Positions 58,201-64,000 of a stretch of 64,000 nt of DNA are shown in pieces; the first letter of the stretch is position 1, and the number at the start of each line of letters is the position of its first letter. Origin of the DNA: Heliocidaris tuberculata (Eukaryota; Echinodermata; Echinoidea; Camarodonta; Echinometridae); assembly GCA_025618425.1 (NCBI GenBank), contig CM046841.1, positions 5,994,883-6,058,882 on the forward strand, given 5' to 3'. The notes below the pieces were generated by a model. It was not told where the DNA came from, did no database searches, and was given only the letters and a program-made list of their open reading frames with translations. A program made the translations under genes and the position numbers.

Positions 58201-59469
58201 GAGGCAATTCCCCTGAATGCTAATTAGTAGTTTACTTTTTAGAGCACATATCACATCTTTATACCCCTTCTCAATGCACTTCAAAAGCGCTTCACAAATT
58301 ATTCACATATTTTACATGGTTCATCACATTACATAGTACTATCATAATGAATAACTAAACAATAGAAGACTTAGAAGACAAATTAAAACCCAGTACATTT
58401 ACAGTTGTGGATATTTGAGAAACACCTGAGGTATGGCAATATAAGCTAAAGGCTTGAGATGTTCCCATACCTTTACTATTGAATGTTTAAAAACATTTAT
58501 TCTGAAAGCGATAAATATACCTAGATTGTCCCAAATTAGGCTCCCAAAACAATTATCAGTGAATAATTCTTTACCTATAGTTTTGATGATAGCCTTTTAT
58601 CTCATTGTACACTCATTCTAAATGTACATTCAGTATAATTCAATAGGAACTGACTATGTTCTTTACCTATCGTATCAATATCAATATCAGTAATACACCA
58701 CAGGGTGGCCTTTAGTAGAAAAGAAGAAGAAGAAGAAGGAGAAGGAGAAGGAGAAGGAGAAGGAGAAGGAGAAGGAGAAGGAGAAGGAGAAGAAGAAGAA
58801 GAAGAAGAAGAAGGAGAAGAAGAAGGAGAAGGAGAAGGAGAAGGAGAAGGAAAAGGAGAAGGAGAAGGAGAAGGAGAAGGAGAAGAAGAAGAAGAAGAAA
58901 AGGAAGAAGAAGAAGAAGAAGAAGGAGGAGGAGGAGGAGGAGGAGGAGGAGGAGAAGAAGAAGAAGGAGGAGGAGGAGGAGGAGGAGGAGGAGGAAGAAG
59001 AAGAAGAAGAAGAAGAAGAAGAAGAAGAAGAAGAAGAAGAAGAAGAAGAAGAAGAAGAAGAAGAAGAAGAAGAAGAAGAAGAAGAAGAAGAAGAAGAAGA
59101 AGAAGAAGAAGAAGAAGAAGAAGAAGAAGAAGAAGAAGAAGAAGAAGAAGAAGAAGAAGAAGAAGAAGAAGAAGAAGAAGAAGAAGAAGAAGAAGAAGAA
59201 GAAGAAGAAGAAGAAGAAGAAGAAGAAGAAGAAGAAGAAGAAGAGTAAACACTCTACATGACTATCAATGTGAATTTTATGAAGTTCCTTCATACCTATT
59301 GTATCAATGATAGCCTCCTCAAAGAGAGCTTCTTCTCTCTCATCAACGTCCTGTTTGACCTGTCTGTTTGGTTTGGGTGAGGGCGTATGACCTCCGCCAG
59401 ATAACCTCTTCTCCACAGATGACCTCAGATGTCGTAGAAGGGTGTTGAAGACCTCTAGTACAGATGTAC
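47873..59469 (-). CDS. EFR3: EFR3 (rolling blackout) homologue, C-terminal 13 coding exons; 5' part outside the window
   Basis: Exons 5' to 3': 59469-59296, 57750-57618, 57052-57004, 56556-56463, 55863-55706, 55536-55375, 53830-53699, 53179-53112, 52007-51883, 51431-51346, 50226-50032, 49359-49310, 47984-47873. All joins keep one frame: 1538 nt, about 512 residues of an expected ~800. Hallmarks in order: VFNTLLRHLR; LPDYQKIEIMMFIMGKIPL; TLIDRHDNTNKLR; RQDISFLRK; DILVDLVKVSLALQ; FIHRCAVHAVVARYLN; IPALGQHV; DAISDGL; LVTFESLKK; and the ending YEMKFPELCVY. EFR3 is a palmitoylated armadillo-like plasma-membrane protein that anchors PI4-kinase III alpha with TTC7 and FAM126, maintaining PI4P and phototransduction or synaptic signalling. 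The N-terminal cysteines and first helical repeats are not in the window. Several exon edges are duplicated into introns. Confidence 0.93.
48047..48300 (+). mobile_element. tRNA-derived SINE in the last EFR3 intron
   Basis: A-box-like TAGTTGGATCAACATCTGCC and B-box-like GGGTTTGAACAC, tail with (AAT)n at 48275-48292. Head is degenerate. Confidence 0.55.
48592..48765. mobile_element. pogo/Tigger-like MITE with TA target duplication
   Basis: Starts CAGGTAACTCTGCCTAAGTC, ends GACTTATGCAGAGTTAACTG, flanked by TA. Internal repeats of TTCGACTTA in both orientations. Last EFR3 intron. Confidence 0.82.
49310..49359 (-). CDS. EFR3: EFR3 exon l
   Basis: A 50-bp exon encoding SEKWHKKLNDILDTVV. Acceptor TTTCTTTACAG, donor GTAAGTATC. 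Both are strong. Confidence 0.82.
49640..49912 (-). mobile_element. tRNA-derived SINE
   Basis: On the - strand: an A-box-like head, B-box-like GGGTTTGATCTTCGG, a ~200-bp body with ACCCAGGTGTGAATGGGTAC, and an (ATT)n tail at 49656-49692. EFR3 intron between exons k and l. Confidence 0.65.
50032..50226 (-). CDS. EFR3: EFR3 exon k
   Basis: ELVTFESLKKVLTPM ... EEEREKRLAILSMFQNSS aligns with the EITFEALKKAID...EEQEKEKRR region. The 5' edge may be at TATTCAG (used) or 12 bp later at CCCCAG. Two diverged copies of its 5' edge lie upstream in the intron (about 50350-50440 and 50575-50660). Confidence 0.9.
50290..50665 (-). repeat. Two decayed copies of the 5' edge (3' splice site) of EFR3 exon k
   Basis: Copy 1 (about 50350-50440) shares ACTGTCATTGGTGTCAA and CTTCTTAAGAGACTC with the exon. 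Copy 2 (about 50575-50660) shares CTTGGGGATGTTTCTGAA. Each has the CT-rich flank and keeps the AG that ends the intron. See findings. Confidence 0.8.
51346..51431 (-). CDS. EFR3: EFR3 exon j
   Basis: Encodes EYRPRSGADVGSVHIELESA, corresponding to the SRRKS...VSIQVDI segment. Acceptor CTTTTTCTAG, donor AGG/GTAAGT. Confidence 0.85.
51639..51930. repeat. ~95-bp tandem array, three copies, including the 3' edge of EFR3 exon i
   Basis: GAGGGTGTGTTTAGATGAGA recurs at about 51667, 51761 and 51853, each followed by CTGATGGTTCATGTATGAAG-like sequence. The rightmost unit is the exon end. On the - strand each unit carries a GTTTGT/GTTTCT donor. Confidence 0.85.
51883..52007 (-). CDS. EFR3: EFR3 exon i (diverged region)
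   Basis: Encodes a linker, then FQKDAISDGLRSSGHDISRL and NTPFIHEPS, aligning with the ...ISESLGGSGY...ERL block. Joins both neighbours in phase (2-1 and 1-2). Donor CG/GTTTGT. It forms the right-hand copy of a ~95-bp tandem array, so the true donor is uncertain. Confidence 0.75.
52329..52475. mobile_element. MITE with GGGGCCCGTTGCACAAAACT termini
   Basis: Perfect long TIR: GGGGCCCGTTGCACAAAACT and its complement, extended by TGCGTTT/AAACGCA pairs inside. 147 bp. Same terminal family as 37589-37748. Confidence 0.85.
53112..53179 (-). CDS. EFR3: EFR3 exon h
   Basis: VIDTRQKTAPYLLPPFSVEN matches the EAPYFLPE region. Leaves in phase 2 at AAAG/GTAAGA. Confidence 0.88.
53699..53830 (-). CDS. EFR3: EFR3 exon g
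   Basis: Encodes FIHRCAVHAVVARYLNLISQ and IPALGQHVWS. Phase 0-0, 44 codons; acceptor TTGCCTACAG. Confidence 0.92.
54285..55028 (+). pseudogene. Crypton-type (DUF3504-like) tyrosine-recombinase fragment with in-frame stops
   Basis: A single + frame of 248 codons runs from ATG 54285 to 55028 with three in-frame stops (54342 and two between about 54527 and 54570). N-part: NTKQQIKYRLSIFKEYCSLA and LDKLLSWLYAVARTKKGDA. C-part (intact from 54585): KATIVKLKASGKSCVKHHPS, LQRKVFTDCMIYFANCGMEN. This resembles the SAM-like/core-binding plus start of catalytic region of Crypton-derived DUF3504 proteins (KIAA1958/QRICH1/ZMYM relatives). The catalytic R...H-x-x-R...Y end is absent. It lies antisense in the EFR3 intron between exons f and g. 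Family call by pattern only. Confidence 0.65.
55075..55300. repeat. (CT)n tracts flanking a decayed copy of EFR3 exon f
   Basis: CT repeats at 55081-55115 and 55253-55281 bracket 55148-55258, which resembles the 3' part of exon f (GAATGTCATCTGT, TCCACACAGAGCA, TAAAGACAG/GAAGACAG). The copied donor reads AT instead of GT. Confidence 0.75.
55375..55536 (-). CDS. EFR3: EFR3 exon f
   Basis: NGADIQWHIYENLRC ... YVAVFTTLALLCVEFG ... LVKVSLALQ. Phase 0-0, 54 codons. A decayed copy of its 3' two thirds is at about 55148-55258. Confidence 0.9.
55650..55696 (-). repeat. Intronic duplicate of the 3' end of EFR3 exon e
   Basis: GGAATGATATATCTTGTCTA through TACTCTTAGATTCA repeats 55713-55759 with about one mismatch, offset 63 bp (21 codons, frame preserved). 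The duplicate lacks the donor. Confidence 0.9.
55706..55863 (-). CDS. EFR3: EFR3 exon e
   Basis: Encodes IRYTVQEILQTLIDRHDN ... VEKPSRQDISFLRK. Donor AAG/GTAATA. Its last ~46 bp are duplicated 63 bp further into the intron (55650-55696). Confidence 0.9.
56275..56420. repeat. ATT/ATC trinucleotide-like microsatellite
   Basis: Interrupted TTATCA repeats next to exon d. Confidence 0.85.
56463..56556 (-). CDS. EFR3: EFR3 exon d
   Basis: VGTKYVTVSMASTFPASFMQ and PLLNMS correspond to the alanine/proline-rich repeat before the DRHDN motif. Acceptor TTTGTAG, donor CAG/GTAATA. Confidence 0.87.
57004..57052 (-). CDS. EFR3: EFR3 exon c
   Basis: 49 bp encoding EGDILLQSILLKSLLE, aligning with the LLRSLL block of EFR3. 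Acceptor AATTACAG, donor GAG/GTAAGA. Confidence 0.85.
57413..57668. repeat. Three tandem copies of the EFR3 exon b 3' edge with donor site
   Basis: CACTCACCCTTTGGAGTAGA starts at 57433, CACTCACCCTTTGGAATAGA at 57517, and CACTCACCCTTTGGAGTAGA at 57611 (offsets 84 and 94). Each is followed by TAGCTGAATCCCTACC and TGTTCTTGACTACC. The rightmost is the exon. All three carry an intact - strand GTGAGT donor. Confidence 0.93.
57618..57750 (-). CDS. EFR3: EFR3 exon b
   Basis: AFASILPDYQKIEIMMFIMG is the most conserved EFR3 block. Donor AAAGG/GTGAGTG. Two further copies of its 3' edge and donor follow in the intron (57433 and 57517 regions). Confidence 0.93.
57760..58560. other. EFR3 intron, no feature recognised
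   Basis: AT-rich unique-looking sequence. No exon with both splice sites and EFR3 similarity was found. Confidence 0.4.
58565..58695 (-). repeat. Possible decayed copies of the EFR3 exon a 3' edge
   Basis: TCTTTACCTATAGTTTTGATG then ATAGCC at 58570-58594 and TCTTTACCTATCGTATCAATA at 58660-58680 resemble the exon a donor region (CATACCTATTGTATCAATGA at 59291-59310). Similarity is short (about 20-25 bp). Confidence 0.4.
58718..59245 (+). repeat. Long (GAA/GGA)n polypurine microsatellite
   Basis: ~525 bases without a pyrimidine on the + strand: GAAGGA hexamers, GGA blocks, then about 83 uninterrupted GAA triplets (about 58995-59244). It lies in the intron immediately downstream of exon a. The 200-250-residue E/R, L/S and F frames are artefacts. 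Confidence 0.95.
59296..59469 (-). CDS. EFR3: EFR3 exon a (first in window)
   Basis: Encodes TSVLEVFNTLLRHLRSSVEK then an acidic linker and EEAIIDTIG. Enters in phase 1 (needs one base from an upstream exon) and leaves in phase 1 at GTATGA. Acceptor TTTTCAATGGCAG. Confidence 0.9.
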
Positions 59470-60009
59470 CTGCCATTGAAAAGAGTTTGATTGACTGATT
59501 GACTGAAGGGTGTTAAAGACCTCTGGTATAGATTTACTTGTCATTGTAAAAAGGTTTGACTGATTGATTGATTGACTGTACCTGTCATTTTAAATAGTCT
59601 GACTGATTGATTAACTGATTAAAGTGATTTGGTAACTTTGTAGAGCCTTGATAAAATCTGAGCTGCCTAGCCTTACATGCTATCAGTGTATGTAATATGG
59701 TGTAAAAATGAAGCCCAAGGAAAAAAAAGCACTTCAAAATCATCATGTGCTTCACAAAAGTAAACATATGCAAGTAACCGGAATGGCTAGACTCATTTTC
59801 CCCCATAGACTCAGTGTTTGACTAAAGCGTATGGCCTTACGCTTTCGTAAATGGGAGTATTCAGTCATAGATATCTTAATAATAGCATTATATATTTGAA
59901 AACTTTCTATGCCTAGCTAATTATCCATCCTTTTGAACATCATTATACAAGACAGATATCAAAATTCAACAATTTATTTTATCAAGCCTCCACAAAGTTA
60001 CCGAATACC

Positions 60010-61925
60010 TTTAAGGACGTTCCACAGTTAAAGTCAAATCCATGCCATTTTCACCAAACTTTGCATGCAGTTACTTTGGTCCATGTGAAGCCCAAATACG
60101 CATAGAAAATTATAGGTCCATGTGCTTACTTTTTTTCTATGAGACAATGAACTGTGCCATGATTGGGTGTCAGGTAGAATGACGACATCGCAGGTTTTTG
60201 GCCATTGATAGGCCTCAGAATTCCCAATGTCATATACAAATCCCCAATATTCTGTCAAAATCCATGTCATATTTGTCAAACTTTCCAGATTTGTAGAGAA
60301 AAGTATACTGAAGGAGGAAAAAGTTTTTAAAATGGGGGTCCATGCACTCGTTTTTATGCTAGCAGCGCCCTCATTTGGCGGAAAAAGTCAAAAACTCGCA
60401 AAACTCGTAAGAACTGGCTGAGAACCTGTTTAGAAATGGGATAGGTTCGAAAAAACTCTACTGTACATTCAAAATCCATGTCAGATTCGTAAATTTTTTC
60501 AGATTTGTAGAAAATTATATACTGCAGAAGGAGAAAGTTTTAAAAATGGGGGTCCATGCACTCGTTTTTGCGCTAGCAGCGCCCCCAGTTGGCGGAAAAA
60601 GTCAAAAACTCGCAAAACTCGTAAGAACTGGTTGAGAACCTGTCGAGGAATGGGAAGGGTTCGAAAAAATTCAACTGTACATTCAAAATCCATGTCAGAT
60701 TCGTAATTTTTTCCATATTTGTAGAAAATTATATACTGAATAAGGAGAAAGTTTTAAAAATGGGGGTCCATGCACTCGTTTTTGTGCTAGCAGCGCCCTC
60801 AGGTGGCGGAAAAAGTAAATAACTCGCAAAACTCGCAAAAACTGCTCGTGGCTGGCTGGGAACCTGTCTGGGAATGGGATGGGTTCGAAAAAAACTCTAC
60901 TGTACATTCAAAATCCATGTCAGATTCGTAAATTTTTCCATATTTGTAGAGAATTATATACTGCAGAAGAAGAAGGTTTAAAAAATGGGGGTCTATACAC
61001 TCGTTTTTGTGCTAGCAGCGCCCTCAGGTGGCGGAAAAAGTAAAAAACTCGCAAAACTCGCAAAAACTGCAGATGGCTGGCTGGGAACCTGACTGGGAAT
61101 GGGATGGGTTCGAAAAAACTCTACTGTACATTCAAAATCCACGTCAGATTCGTAAATTTTTCCAGATTTGTAGAGAATTACATACTGCAGAAGGAGAAAG
61201 TTTTAAAAATGGGGGTCCATGTACTGGTTTTTGTGCTGGCAGCGCCCCTGTGTGGCGGAAAAAGTCAAAAACTCGCAAAACTCGTAAGAACTGGCTGAGA
61301 ACTTGTCGAGGAATGGGATGGGTTCGACAAAATTCAACTGTACATTCAAAATCCATGTCAGATTCGTAAATTTTTCCAAATTTGTAGAAAATTATATACT
61401 GCAGAAGGAGAAAGTTTTAAAAATGGGGGTCCATGCACTCGTTTTTGTGCTAGCAGCACCCTCAGGTGGCGGAAAAAGTAAATAACTCGCAAAACTCGCA
61501 AAAACTGCGTGTGGCTGGCTGGGAACCTGTCTGGGAATGGGATGGGTTCGAAAAAAACTCTACTGTACATTCAAAATCCATGTCAGATTCGTAAATTTTT
61601 CCATATTTGTAGAGAATTATATACTGCAGAAGAAGAAGGTTTAAAAAATGGGGGTCTATACACTCGTTTTTGTGCTAGCAGCGCCCTCAGGTGGCGGAAA
61701 AAGTAAAAAACTCGCAAAACTCGCAAAAACTGCAGATGGCTGGCTGGGAACCTGACTGGGAATGGGATGGGTTCGAAAAAACTCTACTGTACATTCAAAA
61801 TCCACGTCAGATTCGTAAATTTTTCCAGATTTGTAGAGAATTACATACTGCAGAAGGAGAAAGTTTTAAAAATGGGGGTCCATGTACTGGTTTTTGTGCT
61901 GGCAGCGCCCCCGTGTGGCGGAGAG
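60010..61925. repeat. Satellite array, ~212-226 bp monomer, about eight units, with a three-monomer higher-order repeat
   Basis: Each unit carries ATCCATGTCAGATTCGTAAA, GGGGGTCCATGCACTCG, GCTAGCAGCGCCC, GTGGCGGAAAAAG and AACTCGCAAAACTCG. Unit starts are near 60256, 60470, 60681, 60908, 61134, 61346, 61570 and 61795. Segments 60962-61259 and 61624-61921 are virtually identical, an offset of ~662 bp, or three monomers. A diverged half-unit begins at about 60030. Short frames repeat with the unit and are not genes. Confidence 0.9.
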
Positions 61926-62011
61926 TCTTAAACTTACAAATTCTTGTCGGAAATATTGCTACTAACTTTACTATCAAAACTTGCTCGATTGCCTATTATC
62001 AGACATGTAAC

Positions 62012-62015
62012 TGAC

Positions 62016-62060
<45 letters not shown>

Positions 62061-62109
62061 TTATTTTATATTTTATTTTTTAAATATTTTTTTATTTATT
62101 ATATATATA

Positions 62110-62163
<54 letters not shown>

Positions 62164-62165
62164 TT
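62012..62165. repeat. (ATT)n then (TA)n microsatellite and T run
   Basis: Immediately follows the satellite. About 45 bases of ATT, a T/A-rich link, about 55 bases of TA and a T run. Confidence 0.9.
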
Positions 62166-64000
62166 AGGGGGGTACATTCACGACCCCAGGCATCGGAGGC
62201 GGGGGGGGGGGGGGGGGAAGGCAGAGGGGGAATTTCCCCAACCAATCATTCAAAAAAAGGGGGCAACCCCCTCCCCCTGATCCCCTCGCAAGAAAAAAAA
62301 TTACAACTTAATTGATTTCGCATTACTAAGCTGCCTTGTAAGTGATCTAATAATCGTGCAAACCTTCAGTATTCAATTTTCTATTTTTTAAATTTTTTTA
62401 TCGCACTCTGTCACTACGGTCCCTACTATAATTAATAGACGCAATGCTTCTTAACATTTAGAAACCCTTTCTATTGTATATTCCCCCCCCCCCCACACAC
62501 ACACACACTCAAGATAATAAAGCTTGAAGTATTGCGATCAGCTTTCTAGTGCTCCAAAAGGCGAAGTATCGCAAGCATGGTCGCTCCGCTCCCTTACATG
62601 CAGATAGGAGCAATGTATCTCAAACATTAATACTGTCTACCAGTGGCAACAAAAGCGGGGTGGCAGATTTTTCCTACTATCAAAGGACCGGGCGGAAAGG
62701 GGTTTAATGAATAATTTTCTAGTGATGTGAAATGCAAGGTTTCAAAACGCAATAATCTTAATTTTCTTGCTTGCAATAATCTGTTCAGTCCCTTCGGAGG
62801 GGCCTCTCGCAAGACAAGAAAAAATGATGTTAATGTTAAAGAATGTAAAAAAAAAGCTTTATTTTGCCAACGTTTGCTCTAATTTAAAATGCCTCTACAT
62901 TCCCTATTTTCTTTCGGTCACTACACTCCCAGTCACATCATTTGCAACATTGATTATTTGACTTTACAATATCTCTTCTATTACAAGGCCCCGAAGTGCA
63001 TGGGTGTGGCAGGTGCTTCTCTGTGCCTAAAAAGAATGAAAAAATGTCATTTTTATTCTCCTCCTCACAAGTCCAAAAGATGTTATATGACATCAATCAT
63101 TTTGCAGTTTAACAAGTGAAATTTTTATGTGCTCTAAAATACGTAGTTTCAACATTGAATAATCTAATTTTCTAAATCGATAGCTACGATCCCATGCATT
63201 TCAATAAATGCAGTGTTTATTAACACTGTATGTGTGGGGCAGGGCCCAGAGGCTTTCCTTGTTTGGTTCCCAACCCATCGCAAGATTATTATCTATATAA
63301 TCATACATAATACATGTATATAACTATATCTTTAATGTTATGTAAGTCGCAATTCTAAGTAAACTGTGACCTGCCTGTGTGTGTAAAGTTTCTCTTGAAT
63401 GCAAATTCCAATATCGTGAAAGCAACTTTTTTTGCTCGGTCTCTACGCCCCCTCACCAATTAATAGTCATATGAAGAAAAAAAAAAGTAATATATTACTG
63501 CACAAATTTTGTTCTATTAAAACTGTTCCGTCTTAAGAAAAGAAAAAAAAAGTTGAATGATTCTGTAATATTCTTTAAAACATTCTCTAGGTGGATGTGT
63601 TCCAATATTCTCGTATAAAGGATGTTTAGCATGAATAGCCCCATATGCGTACGAGGCGGGGCTGCAGCGCCCCTGCATTTTTATAATAAATAATTTTGCA
63701 AGGTTCCCGAATATCCTCATATTTTGGTAGTGAGTCGCCTGAATATCCTCATATTCGGGTAGCGAGGTGCCGGTATACCAAAAAGTGTTTAAAATTTTGT
63801 ACACAAAATGTAGAAACAAAATAACCCTATTTCAGGTGTAAGGAGGGATATTGAAAAACAATGGATGATTACAGTGCTTCAATGATTCCATTTTTTAAAA
63901 TGAAAAATTCGAAACCTCGCATGAAAATATATCGGAATATGGAAGAAAAGGCGGCGCGGGGATGTGCTTGCATGGTCCGGGGGGGGAGGGGGGGGGGGGT
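62166..64000. other. Right-edge region, no gene recognised
   Basis: A G-run-rich patch at 62170-62280 resembles the G-rich hAT-like repeats. AT-rich DNA follows, with a C run at 62484-62494 and a short ~47-bp duplication at about 63706-63775 (CGAATATCCTCATATT). The missing upstream EFR3 exons were not found here. The window ends in a G run. Confidence 0.45.

Noticed and set aside
58602..59476. Open frames of 200-254 residues on both strands
   Set aside because: They are poly-L/S, poly-E/R and poly-F readings of the GAA/GGA microsatellite. Only the EFR3 exon at 59296-59469 inside one of them is real.
61028..62014. Repeated 107-113-residue frame starting MAEKVKNSQNSQ
   Set aside because: It recurs with the satellite period, crosses monomer borders and has no recognisable domain.
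59480..64000. Search for the next upstream EFR3 exon
   Set aside because: No segment with both - strand splice signals and EFR3-like coding sequence was found. The upstream exons are presumed to lie beyond the window.

Overview
This window is animal nuclear DNA: AT-rich, with GT-AG introns, dense microsatellites, long G/C runs, tRNA-derived SINEs, non-LTR fragments and many inverted-repeat (MITE/foldback) elements. The gene families (an intronless B-box/coiled-coil protein; a secreted EGF-SRCR-discoidin mosaic; EFR3) and the repeat style point to an echinoderm, most likely a sea urchin. That placement is inference, because no species marker was read.

Three protein-coding genes can be supported. 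(1) 9838-11697 (+) is a single-exon B-box protein of 619 residues without a RING, with two tandem sumoylation-type motifs. (2) 18911-41665 (+) can be assembled from 12 coding exons with consistent splice phases. It encodes a secreted protein of about 632 residues: signal peptide, cysteine-containing N-terminal region, EGF, short linker, EGF, one SRCR domain split over two exons, and two F5/8-type C (discoidin) domains. (3) 47873-59469 (-) holds 13 coding exons, about 512 residues, of an EFR3/rolling blackout homologue, the plasma-membrane scaffold for PI4-kinase III alpha. Its N-terminal exons lie beyond the right edge.

Mobile DNA fills most other space. Region 1-9.5 kb holds a 1.5 kb foldback, a hAT-type element nested in another hAT-type element (each with an exact 8-bp target duplication), and a further element inserted in a diverged tandem duplication. 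Region 11.8-18.6 kb holds motif clusters, foldback MITEs and purine/pyrimidine tracts. The introns of the secreted-protein gene carry a LINE fragment, a tRNA-derived SINE, a frameshifted Penelope-like element (RT plus GIY-YIG), hammerhead-like motifs, two copies of an inverted-repeat element with a tRNA-like core, and a 2 kb terminal-inverted-repeat element. Region 42.5-47 kb is a run of MITEs and foldbacks. Region 60.0-61.9 kb is a ~215-225 bp satellite with a three-monomer higher-order repeat.

The most unusual signal is in the EFR3 gene. At least five, probably six, of its 13 exons have one edge, splice site included, tandemly duplicated into the adjacent intron in one or two extra copies, several with an intact consensus splice site. 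A decayed Crypton/DUF3504-type recombinase fragment lies next to one of these duplications.
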